From the NCBI GenBank assembly GCA_036925085.1, contig JAUPFP010000050.1, positions 1,154,001 to 1,218,000 of the forward strand: 64,000 nt of DNA, in the 5' to 3' direction. Under the pieces are notes generated by a model that had not been told where the DNA came from, did no database searches, and saw only the letters and a list, made by a program, of their open reading frames with translations. Source of the DNA: Brachycybe producta (taxonomy: Eukaryota; Arthropoda; Diplopoda; Playtdesmida; Andrognathidae). Numbering within the stretch: position 1 is the stretch's first letter; each line of letters begins with the position of its first letter. Positions 21,678-33,440 of the stretch are shown here, one piece after another. Made by a program: the position numbers and the translations under genes.

Positions 21678-23424
21678 GGTACATTTTAGATAATGATAAA
21701 AGGCTCTCCTCATTCAAGGCCATCATTTGTGGATGTTGCTATTTCTGTCTGCATGTTGCGAAGGGAAGAATGTCTTAAATTAATGTAACTGTATTAATTA
21801 TTTGATTACAATTTATTTAACTTAAATACACTTCGTTTTAAAATGCATCCGGAATGCTCAAATGGCATCAGAAGTCACGAAAGACTTCCAAAAATTATTA
21901 CAAAGATACAAGAATTTATATTTGCAAAATTAACAATGAAGTATAGAAGATACTTGAATACAATACAGAGTATAACGTTTTACTTTTATTTTTTTTAAAT
22001 GGCCCAAATTTATTTAGGGTTTTTTAAAATTCTTATCGCTATTTATTTTGACTAAAAACTGATACAATACCAGTGCTCAGCTGTTTTGAAATTTGAAAAA
22101 GATATTATTTATCAGAAGATTGAAGTTTTCAAATTGGATTGTAATGGAGTTGTGCCAAATCGTCATATTATCTTATCATTTCTGGTAAATGCTAATTATA
22201 ATATTTAAAATAATGGAAATTAGCAAAATAGGATGTACTTTTCTGGACAAGGTCAAATGTTTGGCGCCCTTAAATAGAAATTACAGAACTTAAAATAATA
22301 AAAAAATTTAAACTTGTCAATTGAAAAAGACGTACTTATAAATAGTTCAAATATATTAAACATATAAATTTTAATTATTTCAAACTGGTTTTGTGGATAA
22401 CAAATTCACTAATAAATGCCAGCACAATTGCAGGATGGATGGATTAAAATCAACTTGATTTAAATCACAATTTAATAAAAAAAAAATTGCAAACGCCATA
22501 AGAATCAAGTAATTTAAATCACAGTATGATATTTTTTTTTAGAATTTTTCTTCTATTTGTTTAATTATGTTTAATTATGTATTTGTTTAATTATGTAGGC
22601 CTGTTTTTATGTAAATTCAAACAGTGACATTGCATGCGTATTTTAGTTATAATATACTTATTAAGTTATAATCTGATTAAATGTGTCAGGTGAACTACTG
22701 TAGCGATGTTTCTGTGAATGATGGAAACGAACTGACTCCAACTCAAGTGAAGGATGAGCCGTGTCACGTCAGCTTTCCGGCCGAACCGGACAGTTTTTAC
22801 ACATTTGTCATGATTGGTAACTAATTAATTAATTCTATTCCATTGCACGAAATGTTTACTTTTATTTTGCAAACCTCTGTTTCCTCACCTAGATGAGGTG
22901 TAAAGCGGGGTGGGTGGGTGGGTGTAAGTGAGGTTTGGTATTTCCAACTGGTGTTGTTCAGTTATTTCCGATTGTGTGTACAGATCCTGATGCACCTAGC
23001 CGTGCAAATCCAACTGTTGGCCAAGTTCTTCACTGGTTGGTGATTAATGTTCCGGGTGGAAATATTAGCCAAGGTGAAATGCTCACAGAATACCGTGGAT
23101 CTGGTCCTCCACAGGGCACCGGTACGCTTACATTCACTGTATCACGTAATTGGTACGTAATTATGTAGGGTACGAGAAGTCAAAATTTATTATTTACTTA
23201 AAGGTCTTCATCGATACATTTTTCTGGCATACAAACAAGCTAATGGGACGATGACAGTCGACGGATGGCGAGCAGATCGTTTTCATGTCCGTACCAGGTT
23301 GTCCTTTTGTATGCGCACTTTTGCACAACAGCATGGACTAGGACAACCTGTGGCAGGCAATTTCTATGTAGCACAATATGACGACTACGTGCCGATTGCA
23401 CGTGCCCAGGTTAAGGACTTTTGA
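20155..23424 (+). CDS. Secreted PEBP-family protein, locus 1
   Basis: Four coding exons, 20155-20328, 22690-22816, 22984-23121 and 23204-23424, giving 219 residues with phases 0, 1, 1. Exon 1 encodes a hydrophobic signal or anchor segment (about residues 11-30) then [12 protein letters not shown]. Exon 2 ends SFYTFVMIG. Exon 3 opens [10 protein letters not shown] and continues to QVLHWLVIN and GSGPPQGTG. Exon 4 opens [11 protein letters not shown]. These are the two canonical PEBP anion/ligand-pocket blocks (DPDAPSR...HW and GPP.GTG.HRY), all intact. The C-terminal [20 protein letters not shown] is the usual PEBP end. Cys residues in exons 2 and 4 could form disulfides, fitting secretion. PEBPs bind phospholipid head groups and modulate kinases or proteases; the substrate here is unknown. 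Intron 1 is unusually long (2.4 kb) and holds a palindromic element. Confidence 0.92.
20329..22689 (+). other. Intron 1 of PEBP locus 1
   Basis: AT-rich intron with a (TTC)n run near 20360, a palindromic element at 21456-21594 and an (ATT)n run at about 21645-21677. No gene is seen inside. Confidence 0.6.
21456..21594. repeat. Palindromic element with CRE-like inner ends
   Basis: TCATGCAGCTAATCC...GCATACAGCATTACAG pairs with CTGTAATGCTGTATGCGG...TTAGCTGCATGA. The arms end inward in AAAAATGACGTCA and its inverse, so two exact CRE palindromes face each other around a loop of about 50 bp. MITE-like, non-coding. Confidence 0.7.
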
Positions 23425-24623
23425 GTTGAGCATGATAGAAGCTCTTTTAAATTTCGCCTTTTTGTTGTTTAATTTGAATCATTGTGGAAATTAATTGTTT
23501 ACAGTTACAAAACTTAATTTGATACTTGTTGCAAATAAAAATGTTTATATTACTAACTACGTGACATAAAGCTTGATCATTTAGTGTTTTGTACGAGTAA
23601 AGATAATAATCGACTAAAACTGAAAACGATAGATTGGAACCTGTTTTCAAAGTTCTTGCGAAAAACGAGCAGCTGTATCCGTAACGTATATATTCAGAAC
23701 AAACGTTCTTGTTCGTGTAACGTTTATCTCTTAACGTGTTATCTTTTGAAATGTTTTTTTTTCTTCATGCTATTATTGTTAACACATTTTGGTCTTACAA
23801 TCAAGGTTGAGTTTTTTGTAAATGCTACTTTGCATGTCTTTTGACGGGCAGTTGACGTAAAACAGTTGGTTTCTATTAGTCTTTATTGAAATTGGAAAAG
23901 AAGTACGTTATTGTGCTCATAATGCTTTAATCTTAGTTTTATTAGGATATCGTTTTCAATTTTGAAATCCTAAACGCAATTGAATAATCAAGAGCTAGAA
24001 TGTGTGCATACTTCTGGTATTTCTTTCCGAAAATGTGTTTAGACTGTGGATCGAGTTATTTATCTTCCTGCAGCTAGTTTCATGTTCGGACGATTTTCCT
24101 TTGATGATAAATAATGGGAGAACGTCAGGGCCGGAATGGCTAGTGGTTGGCCCCACCGGCTATGAAATTGTGTTGGCCCCATTTTTTTAATTTATTTATT
24201 TTTGGCCCTCATTTTCTTTTGGCCCCCAGTTGACCGGCGATCGCCGGTCAGCCGGCCGGGCCTGGAGAACGTTGTGTAAATGCCAACCATTTATGACTGG
24301 GAATTGACTTCCCTTACAGATGATTCTCTAGTTTAAACCAAGTTGAATTGGAATGAGTTTGGATATTTAAGTAGTTTCAAAGTTCCCCAAAAGGCATTTA
24401 TTACCATAACAACGTGAAATGCGCATTGGTTGTTTGACACAGTTGACACTCATTGTTCAGTTTCTTATTTTCGTAGTTGTCGGGGAGCATACGTGTAGAG
24501 TAGCTGGAGTATAAAAACACTTCGACGCAATTTATCGAAGCTAATCGGAACCTTGATCTGCCTGCCTTGTGTACAGAACACACTTTACGAGTGTCTACAT
24601 TCTAAACACCAACGTTTTAAACC
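23425..24623 (+). other. Spacer between PEBP loci 1 and 2
   Basis: AT-rich. A short GC-rich patch at 24130-24265 (repeated GGCCCC and CCGGCGATCGCCGG) is repeat-like. A TATA box for locus 2 is TATAAAAA at 24510-24517, 107 bp upstream of its ATG. Confidence 0.5.
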
Positions 24624-25805
24624 ATGTTTCGTTCATTTCAGCTAATTTTAATATTTTTTGGTATTTGTATTTGCAATGATTGGATTCAACTGTGGGAAAT
24701 GTATGATGTTGTGCTCGATGTCGTAGATGCTGCTCCACCTCATTTACTTGAAGTCATTCTTTATGAACACGTAAAATACAATGTTACGTAGTTTCTGCTA
24801 ATATAATTTGTATCAAATTTTAGATTCAATTTCGTCGTGGACCGATGATAAAAACTGGAAGTGTTGTGAGCCAATTGCGAGCGATAAAGAAACCGGTTCA
24901 TTTGACGGTTCCGTTTCGAAAAGGATCTCGCTACACTTTTCTCATGATTGGTGAGGCAAACGAAGATTTTCTCAAATTATCAGACAGTTTAAATCATATT
25001 ACGTTCTAGTTAGAAAGCAGCCATAATAGAGAGAAAGTTGAAAACATATTTTATCATAAAATAAGGCCACAGGTGGTACGTTTTATAAAATTTAAAAAAT
25101 TGAAGGTCGTTTGTATGTATTATATTAACTGAAACTCGTAGCTATTGTTCGATTTATTCAGGGAAGGGCTAATCATAATGTTTTTTCAGTAAAGTCTGAG
25201 GCTCTTGGCACACACACAACACTTTTGGTGGTCGATTTTGACTGCCAAATGAAGTTGCAGGTGGTTGGGCTGTGGCTGCAATGTATTTGTTATGGAAAGA
25301 TTCGAAGAGGTCGGTTTTGTCGACAACCTGACTTCATTTTGCAGACGAAATCGACCACGAAAAGTGGTGTGTTTCTGTGTGCGTTCCACCCCCTCTTACT
25401 CTTTTAACATTTTTAGATCCAGATGCACCAATGGCATCAAATCCCTCGAGTGCTCAGTACTTGCACTGGCTTGTCGTTAATGCACTAAACGGCAATTACA
25501 GACGTGGACACACAGTTGTCAATTATGAGGGCCCAACACCACCGCAACATTCCGGTATATCTCAAATACAGTGTGTCTGTTGCGTGGGAACACTTCAATA
25601 TATGATATCTCTCACAATTATCAGTACTGTTACTTTTTTTTTACTAGGTTTTCATCGTTATGTCGTTTTGGCGTACGAACAGAAACGTAAAATCAGTGTG
25701 TCTGAAATGTTCACTAGGGTAAAATTCGATGCTCGTGACTTTGCTGACAAATATAATTTGGGTGATCCAGTGGCTGGTAATTTCTTTCGAACCAAACCAG
25801 ACTAA
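24624..25805 (+). CDS. Secreted PEBP-family protein, locus 2
   Basis: Exons 24624-24770, 24824-24950, 25417-25554 and 25648-25805, 189 residues, same phases and same exon 2/3 lengths (127 and 138 nt) as locus 1. Exon 1 starts MFRSFQLILIFFGICIC, a clear signal peptide. Exon 2 ends RYTFLMIG. Exon 3 has DPDAPMASNP, QYLHWLVVN and EGPTPPQHSG; exon 4 has FHRYVVLAYEQ and the C-terminal NLGDPVAGNFFRT. Both PEBP pocket blocks are retained, with Arg of DPDAPSR replaced by Ala. It is transcribed in the same direction as locus 1 and converges on the minus-strand array. Intron 2 carries a palindromic element (25207-25383). Confidence 0.92.
25207..25383. repeat. Palindromic element in PEBP locus 2 intron
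   Basis: CACACACAACACTTTTGGTGGTCGATTTTG on the left is the degenerate inverse of CGAAATCGACCACGAAAAGTGGTGTGTTTCTGTGTG on the right; inner AATGAAGTTGCAGGT and ACCTGACTTCATT also pair. MITE-like. Confidence 0.65.
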
Positions 25806-26399
25806 TGGGAAGGTATTTAAATTCTCGCAATTGGCAAGAGGAGGTACGAAGAAGATTTTTTTCTCAATCAGGTGGCCCAATACCTACACTTCATATTATT
25901 GTAACAATTTTTAGATTTAGCAGCTGTTTCTTTAAATACTAGCAGCATGTCATTAAGGTGGAGGTTTTCTGCATTGATGGGGTCTTGCCCAGAGAGAACA
26001 TGAGCGATACTTTTTGCGCATGACGTCATGGGACATGCTGCGTTTTTGTATGTGACATCATAAGCTGTGACATGTGGCACATTGTGGCATAAATTGTAAA
26101 TGTACCACATTTTCCTGAACGATGAATGTACGCGCGCTTAAACGATCTGGCACCTGAGCCCGAAAACTATTGGACCAAAAATTCAATAACCAACATTTAA
26201 TCAATCGGCAAATGAGCAAAACAGTAAGACCCATCAGACAGATAAGAAACACAATCGTTTAACCATGTATGATTCGCAGAGTTAAAAGAAAGTGCAGTAC
26301 ACAAAAACTAGATTAGGCAGCTGCTTGTTTGATTACACATTTAATTTGAAAAACAAAAAAAGTTATTCTCACTCCGTATTTATCTAGCAACGTTAATTA
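25806..26399. other. Convergent spacer between PEBP loci 2 and 3
   Basis: AT-rich 3' flanks of two convergent genes. It contains an exact TGACGTCA at about 26020-26030 and several GTGACAT/ATGTCAC words; open frames are short and overlapping. No gene is recognised. Confidence 0.5.
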
Positions 26400-27209
26400 T
26401 TAAGCATTAATAACAAAAAAGTTTCCTGCGACTAGTGTCAAACCATTTTGGTTGGCAAAGTCAAGATAGCTAAAGTTATCTCTTGATGGTGGTCCAGCTT
26501 GAGTAACATTTTTGTTGTTTTGTTCAAAAACCAAGAAGACATAATTATGTTTTCCTACACGGAGCAATAAAAAATTTGTAATGTTAATCGTTGCGCTTTC
26601 AAGCCTTTTCAAGTAAATTATAAATACTAAAAATAATTATAAAAACAAGTTTGATGATATGTACCTGAGCCTGGTGTTGGACCAGGTGCGAAGTAGGGTG
26701 CGATATCGGTCCCTGTGTTGGTGATGAAGTTGCCACTATTACCCTGACTATTCGCGGATAACCATTGAAGATACAGAGATTCGGCATCTACAATATTAAT
26801 GGTTATCATTATCACTTAGATTACTAACATGTTTTATGGGAAAATTGATCATTCTGTAATGCTCGTAATTACCAAACATCATGTAAGTGTAAAGGTCTGT
26901 ACTATATGCATACGCGATACTGGGCTTTGAAGTTACTGCAGCTGCAGTCAGTGGTTGTCCGGTGACTACTATGTAACCACTAGGAAATGTCACCTACATT
27001 TTGTCAGTTACACAAAATGATGTTATACATATATTAGGTTGCTGCACAAATTAGTTAAATTTACCATTGCAAGCGTGGGAGGCAGTCTGTATTGGTGTTG
27101 GAGTCAATCCAGCATTTTGCCAGATTTGGCTTGCATTATCACTGTTAAACCGAGGGAAAATGCTCACCAAAAGTAGGCAGCTGAAGACAAAAACTCCGCT
27201 AAGTGTCAT
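26400..27209 (-). pseudogene. PEBP-family locus 3, frameshift at exon 1 end
   Basis: Exons 27065-27209, 26873-26993, 26665-26787 and 26400-26554. Exon 1 encodes MTLSGVFVFSCLLLVSIFPRF, a signal peptide, then WQNAGLTPTPIQ. Exon 1 is 145 nt, 2 nt short of locus 4, so the GTAAAT donor leaves phase 1 while exon 2 (VTFPSGYIVVTGQ) needs phase 0; read through as spliced, it meets a stop after a few codons. Other exons are clean: DAESLYLQWLSAN (the DPDAPS block is missing), APGPTPGSG, GKHNYVFLVFEQ and GNFFVINA. Either a recent pseudogene, a sequencing error or an unusual donor. TATATAAAAG at 27318-27327 remains in place. Confidence 0.8.
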
Positions 27210-28483
27210 TTTGGTTTGAGTGTTTGTTGTATCGATTCTAATTTTCCTCGGTTCAACTTGTGCTGCGAAGTTTCTTGCACTAATTTTCAAAGTAATCCTT
27301 CCCTGCATCTTTCTGTTCTTTTATATAAAGCTATTGTTTGATCCATATGGTTTCTTTTAATTATTCATATGATTTTGAGTGACAGTACAGCTGTAATGAT
27401 GAAAAGGGGCTTCGAATTTATTTGTTATATTTAATTAAAGAAGTTTGTTCATAAAACAATAATTATAAATGTTTTTATATAACATGTGACTTTTCTAAAG
27501 AAGCTTCCTATATACCACTTGTTTTTTGTATTGGTATTGTTTCTTTTGTTCATTCCGGCGGGCTTTTATTAATGTACTTAAGATCATTTGACTTTGGTGG
27601 AAAATAATTATGTGTTAGGTTTAGTTGCATAATTTTTTTAAGTTAAGTTCAGTTGAGTTTTGGATCTGGACATCCTATTTTGTCCTGTTCTGAATGATCA
27701 ATGATCATATGCAGAGCTGGGAAATTAGGGAACTTTCCTCAAACGTCAAATGTTTCAGAATAGCGGTTTAATTATGTTGTTATGTAATTATGTTAATTGC
27801 ACTCAAGATTTCAATTTCTATTTTCCTAAAAAAATGTTTTGTTTGTTATTAAAATTTTAGAATGTTTTATATTTTAGATTATTTATCTGTCTCAAGATAT
27901 TTGCAGTGTTGTGACAATACCATGATAAGTAATGAATTACACGTACTAATTAGACCAGTAAGAAATAATTACAATTACCACGTTTAAAAATAAATTAATT
28001 ACAAGTACTCATTTTTCTTAAAGTTAAAAGTTACTTAATTTTCAAAATAGATCGTAATCATTTCACCGGCAGTAATTTTTTTAAGTTGCATTGTCGTAAG
28101 CATATACAATATAATTCGGATATTTGGGCCACTTTTTTATTGAGACGGCCGGTTATTTGGAACAGGCGATGTGTCCCAATTAACAGGAATCAACTGTATA
28201 GGGAAATCTTAACCACGCCCACTATGAATTGGCCTAACTTTGAATTGTACAACAAATGCTTCTGACGAAAAGCTGTCACAGAATTAATGAAATAAGCTAT
28301 AAGTGCTCCTGTATGTGAGGCTAAGAGATAAGCCCTTACGTTGATCGGCAAGAAATTTCTTTCGAACCAAAAGAGACTAACGGAATGTATTCAGATTCCC
28401 TCCATTGCAAATGTCAGTTTGACGGGTAGAAATATAATTATTTCTCAATCATTGAGGGATAATTTTACATTTACATGTATATG
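27210..28483. other. 5' flank of PEBP locus 3 and spacer
   Basis: Contains the locus 3 TATA box (27318-27327) and, just upstream on the gene strand, the shared AGAAACCATATGGAT-type block (about 27342-27355). The rest is AT-rich without a recognisable gene. Confidence 0.5.
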
Positions 28484-29451
28484 AGCTATTCCTCACTAAT
28501 TCACCCAAAATTTCAAATTTTGTTGCTTGATCATCACAGATGTTAATGTAAAAAATCATAACACAACTAGAACATAAAAAAATACTCCAACTTTTTTTGT
28601 TTTTAAATCGGGCCATAATTTTTGGAGAATTGGCCCTTCGAAGTTTCACTGTTTTGCTGAAAATGATGTAAATGTAAAAAATGCTAACTCCGAAACTACT
28701 AAAGATAGAACAATGGTTGATAGCTCAAAATAAACGTCTTAATAGTGGAAAGAAAAGAGTACCTAATCATCTTTTCATAATTTTAAAATTTAGGGTGTCA
28801 AATTACACGTTCAATTTTTAGCATTTTGGTCAAATTTGAACCCACTTTAGGCCGTGTTGAGGTCAAGGTTAGGGTTCATATTTTTTGTAGTTATGCACTT
28901 GGGTCTACTCTAGTGTGTTCCACTATTACTTTCATTGAACTATGACTGCAACATAATAAAAAAATTAGCCTACATTTCGAAAAAAACAATTTGGGTGACC
29001 TTTGACCCCAATTTTCGCCCTTTGGCGGTCCACCTACAAAAAAACTAATTATGCTATGTGAAAGTTCATTACATTTCCTTTCGAGTGATGTAAAAACCAT
29101 AGATGACATTTTACAGGTGAAGAAGGGACAATTTTTCAAAGTTTGGAAAATATTTTTACCTTTTTATATAAATTGTAACAAATTGTAAATTGTAATAAAT
29201 TCTATTAAGCTGTTTATTTTGAGCTATCAACCATTGTTCTATCTTTAGTAGTTTCGGAGTTAGCATTTTTTACATTTACATCATTTTCAGCAAAACAGTG
29301 AAACTTCGAAGGGCCAATTCTCCAAAAATTATGGCCTGATTTAAAAACAAAAAAGTAGAGTAGATTTTATCTTCTAGTTGTGTTGTAATTTTTTAAATTA
29401 ATATCTGAGATGACTGAGCAACACCTTTGGGTGAATTAGTGAGGAATAGCT
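28484..29451. mobile_element. Foldback (long-TIR) element, about 970 bp
   Basis: Terminal inverted repeats of about 250-280 bp begin AGCTATTCCTCACTAATTCACCC (28484) and end in its inverse (29451). They include GGCCATAATTTTTGGAGAATTGGC and AACTCCGAAACTACTAAAG and their inverses. The 400-bp middle is non-coding. Both sides have CAT.TATATG-like flanks, a possible imperfect target duplication. Non-autonomous DNA transposon. Confidence 0.8.
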
Positions 29452-29643
29452 CATTATATGTATTTTATTGTAGCTTATAATCAATAATGAAGTAATTAAA
29501 AGTTAGTACCAAGATAACTGTTTTCAAGAACTTTATTTCCAACATTAAAATATGAATAAATTAACACAAGGGAAATACAATAATGAAGAAAACGATTCTA
29601 TTATCACCAGTAAATTATTATCAAACAGCACTTAATTGTTTTG

Positions 29644-30458
29644 TTAAGCATCAATAACAAAAAAGGTTCCTGCATCCAGTGTCATACCATTTTCATTTGC
29701 AAATTTAAGATAATCGAAGTCCAGTCTTGATGGTGGTTGATATGGAGCAAAAATTATAATTTTATATTGTTGTTTAAATACCAATAAGACATAATTATGT
29801 TTTCCTAAATGAAACAACAGACAAGTGGCATTGTAATCAATACTAATTATTGTGATTTAAGTCTTTTCAATAAAATTATGAAAACAAAATTTGTATGGTG
29901 TTGTACCTGATCCTTGTGGTGGAGTAGGTGCAAAGTACGGTACAATATTTAACCCTGTAAAAGTGCCATCCAAGCCAAAATTATTTATGGATATCCATTG
30001 AAGATAAAGCGATTCAGCATCTACAATATCAATGATTAATTTTTATATGGATACATAACTAAATGTTTTATATTAAATTGTTCATTCTGAATTGCTGCTC
30101 ATAATACCAAACAACACGAAAGCGTAATAGACGTTTGTAAATGGATACGTGATTGTATCCGGTTGAGAATTCACTTGCGACTCAGTCACTTGTTGTCCGA
30201 TGTTTACATTGGCATTACTTGGAAATAAAACCTAAATTTTATCAGTTTTTTTAGATGATACGTATTTTTTTTGTTTTTGCACAAATTATTTCAATGAGTA
30301 ATTTTTCTTACCCCAGCAACCGCGGGAGGAGGAGTCTGTATTGGATTCGGAGTCAGGCCTGCATCTTCCCAGGCTTGGCTTACGTTATCACTGTTGAACC
30401 GAGGAAAAATGCTGACCAAAAGTATGCAACTGAAGACCAAGACTCTGCTGAGTGTCAT
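29644..30458 (-). CDS. Secreted PEBP-family protein, locus 4 (pocket-deleted type)
   Basis: Exons 30312-30458, 30108-30231, 29907-30020 and 29644-29804, 181 residues, all phases consistent. Exon 1: MTLSRVLVFSCILLVSIFPRF signal peptide, then WEDAGLTPNPIQ. Exon 2 begins VLFPSNANVNIGQ and ends YYAFVLFG. Exon 3 begins DAESLYLQWISIN, so the four residues PDAP and the following linker of [10 protein letters not shown] are deleted; exon 3 is 114 nt against 138-156 in DPD-containing copies. Exon 4 begins GKHNYVLLVFKQ in place of GxHRY and ends AGTFFVIDA. A polyadenylation signal lies at 29532-29537. Loss of the pocket motif suggests altered or lost anion binding while the fold is kept. The promoter lies in a perfect palindrome (30565-30640). 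Confidence 0.9.
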
Positions 30459-30564
30459 TTTGGTTTGAATGTTGTATTAATTGTAGTTTTCCTCGGTTGA
30501 ACTTGTGATGTGAAGTTTCTAATATTTCTTTTCAAAGTAATCATTTGCTGCATCTTTCTGCATC

Positions 30565-30640
30565 TATCAGAAACCATATGATCAAACAACCGCTTTATAT
30601 AAAAATATAAAGCGGTTGTTTGATCATATGGTTTCTGATA
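30565..30640. promoter_or_regulatory. Perfect 36-bp palindrome over PEBP locus 4 promoter
   Basis: Arms 30565-30600 and 30605-30640 are exact inverses around AAAA. Each arm contains AGAAACCATATGATCAAAC and GCTTTATAT, so the family CATATG block and TATA region are present in both orientations. It begins about 107 bp upstream of the locus 4 ATG. Confidence 0.85.
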
Positions 30641-31525
30641 ATTATATTCGTATGATTTCGAGTGACAATAAGCTTAGGCGACTGTATACCACATGTTTTT
30701 TTGTGTTAATATTGTCTTTTCTGTTAATTTCTTAGGCATATTGTGATTGGAAATCATTTACGTTTGATGAAAAATAAGTATGAGTTAGGTCTAGTTACAT
30801 GCGTTTTTCTTTAGTTCGTTTGATTCACAAAATTTTTGATGTGGAGATCCTATTTTTCCCCCTTTTTTGGATGATCACATGCAGGGATGGGAAATTACAC
30901 AAATTCAGAATGGCTGGAATTAAAGTGCGTTAGATTAATTGTCAAAAAAAAAGTTAATTTTACTGAAAATTTAAATTTAAATGTTCCTGAATTAAAATGT
31001 TTTATTTCTGGCGTTCCCAAATTTTCCCGATTTGAGACTTTATTACGAATTTTTCGTTTTGTTTTTCAAAATTTGATTTTTAGATTTTCGAATTTTTCTC
31101 TTTCCCAGCATATTTGTTCTATCCTACTTTATCATCTCCCACTCAATAAAATGAAACGAAAAGTTATAAAAAATAATTCATTAAATAAACACAAGTATGT
31201 GAGGTTAAAAGATCAACACTTACATACTGGATATTTGTTTCAAATCAAAAGGTACTAACAAAATAAATTGAGATTTCTTCCATTGTGACTTATAATTTTT
31301 GATGGGTAGAAATATGGTTATTTCTCAATTACTGAGTGATAAGTTTACATTTCTATTTTATTGTAGCTTATAATGGATGCTGAAGTATTTATAAGTTTGT
31401 GCCAAGATAATTGTGTTCAACAACTTTATTTTCAACATTAAAATCTGAATAAATTTACACAAGGAAAAAGAATTAATGAAGAAAACAATTATATCATCAG
31501 TAAATTACCTAACAACACTTAATTG
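30641..31525. other. Spacer between PEBP loci 4 and 5
   Basis: AT-rich. GATGTGGAGATCCTATTTTT near 30838 is a fragment of the dispersed repeat found whole at 33-36 kb. The locus 5 poly(A) signal (TTTATT forward) is at 31424-31429. The 123-residue open frame at 30887-31258 (+) has no family features. Confidence 0.5.
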
Positions 31526-32340
31526 TTAACCGTTAATAGCGAAAAAGGTTCCTGCAACAAGAATCAAACTATTTCGGTTGGCAAAATCAAGATAATCGAA
31601 GTTTAGTCTTGACGGTTGATATGGAGCAAAAAGTTTAACTTTGGATTGTTGACGAAAAACCATTAAGACATAATAATGCTTTCCTAAATCAAGCCATAGA
31701 CAAGTAACATTGTAATCATTGGGATATTATGGATATAACTCTTTTCAAGTCAAATATAAATACTAAAATGAAAACAAAATTTTTATGGTATTTACCTGAT
31801 CCTTTTGGTGGAGCAGGTGCAAAGTATGGTACGGTATTGGCTCCTCCAAAAGTGCCATCAAAGCCAAAATTATTTATGGATATCCATTGAAGATATCGCG
31901 ATTCAGCATCTATACAATATCAATGATTAATTTTTTATATAGAAACATAACTAAATGTTTTATATTAAATTGTTCATTCTGAATTGCTTCTCATAATACC
32001 AAACAACATGAAAGTGTAATAGTCGTTTGTAAATGGATATGTGATTGTATCCGGCTGAATGTTCACTTGCGACTCAGTCACTTGTTGTCCGATGGCTACA
32101 TTGGCACCACTCGGAAATACAACCTAAGTTTTATTAGTTTTGTTCGTTGCAGATAAGTTGTACACAAATAATTTCAATGAGTAATTTTTTTACCCCAGCA
32201 ACCACGGGAGGAGGAACCTGTATTGGATTCGGAGTCAGGCCTGCGTTTTCCCAAGCTTGGCTTACATTATCAGTGTTAGATCGAGAAAAAATGCCGACCA
32301 AAAGTACGCAAATGAAGACCAAAACTCTGCTAAGTGCCAT
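31526..32340 (-). CDS. Secreted PEBP-family protein, locus 5 (pocket-deleted type)
   Basis: Exons 32194-32340, 32000-32123, 31796-31909 and 31526-31683, 180 residues. MALSRVLVFICVLLVGIFSRS is the signal peptide, followed by WENAGLTPNPIQ. Exon 2 VVFPSGANVAIGQ...YYTFMLFG; exon 3 DAESRYLQWISIN with the same deletion as locus 4; exon 4 GKHYYVLMVFRQ, ending GTFFAING. It is the closest relative of locus 4: exon 1-3 lengths are identical (147, 124, 114) and much of the sequence is shared. TATAAAAA lies at 32435-32442. Confidence 0.9.
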
Positions 32341-33129
32341 TTCAACTTGAATGTTGTAAGTTTTCTCGGTTGATCTTCTAATGTTTAAGAAATTATTTTT
32401 CAGACTAATAATAAGTCCTTTAAATTTTTCTTTCTTTTTATAGAAATCTATTTTGTTTTATGGCTTCTATTATTTATGTATGCTATTTTGAGTGAAGAAT
32501 TATTTCAGCTGTATTAACATAAAGGTATTTATATAATTTCTTTTTTTAGATTAGAATAAAAAGTGAATCATACAGTGGACCGGGTCATAAAATGACGAAT
32601 CTCTTTTCTTATATCTCATGTGGATTTTGGGATTACGCAATTTGATTATTAGAAAATGTAGAATTTTTTCTAGAAAAAAACGTGTACAAAATGAGTACAA
32701 ATTATATTGTTTAAAATTAAAGTTCAGGACTTAATAGTCAAATTTTAGTATTGACCACCAGAAATACCTTCAAAAAAAAATACTGATCAGAATGTAGCAT
32801 ATTTGTTACATAAATTTAACTGCAATAAAATAATTTTCACAATTTTTGTTCTGCCTTGCCCTCCCCCCCTCCCCCCTCACTCTTAATTTCTTTTTAATGG
32901 ATTTTCATAGGATGTAATTAGGATCGATTTGAATTTATTCTAATAGGATTTTGGCTCTAGTCCTTGTACGACAATCACTTTCAAATGCTGATCAAGAAAG
33001 AAAAACACGATACAAACAAACTAACCGCAAATTATACAACCACAGCTGTTGTTAACATCCAGTATTAACATACAACATTTGCTTAACCAAAATGAAATAT
33101 TTTTATAATAACGTTTAAAAGAACATGTA
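32341..33129. other. Spacer upstream of PEBP locus 5
   Basis: AT-rich with a C-rich run near 32865. No gene or clear repeat is recognised beyond the locus 5 promoter. Confidence 0.4.
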
Positions 33130-33440
33130 CATGTGTTAAATTATGCACGATATTTGCTATTTGCAAAACACACAGCCATACAATTTATAGTAAGTTACAT
33201 GAATAAATTCAGCTGCTTTAGGAAACTAGTTAGTTTATTTTCATAATATGTAATTTCAAATCAAGGAAACTATTCTAAATTACATTTTTGCTGCTTTTTA
33301 GAGCAAAAAAAAAAATCTCCTATGATCATCAATGAAAAGGACAACTTAGGATGTCTGTGTTCTAAATCATGTGGGTCGAACAACTCTAGAACGGGAAGAG
33401 ATCTTAGATCATGACTAAGGGTAACTCATACTCATTTTTA
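33130..33440 (+). repeat. Dispersed repeat copy A
   Basis: Shares ATATTTGCTATTTGCAAA, then a TTTTTAGAGC stretch, then ATGTGGGTCGAACAACTC and a GGGTAACTC/GGGTGACTC end with copy B at 34150-34470, and in inverse with copy C at 36000-36330. Non-coding and non-autonomous; class not determined. Confidence 0.6.

Noticed and set aside
24130-24265. GC-rich GGCCCC/CCGGCG patch as a CpG island or gene start
   Set aside because: Very short, repetitive, no open frame or transcription signals tied to it.
30255-30500. Plus-strand open frames over PEBP exon 1 (also 32147-32350 and 37852-38222)
   Set aside because: Antisense to signal-peptide exons of loci 4, 5 and 7; not independent genes.
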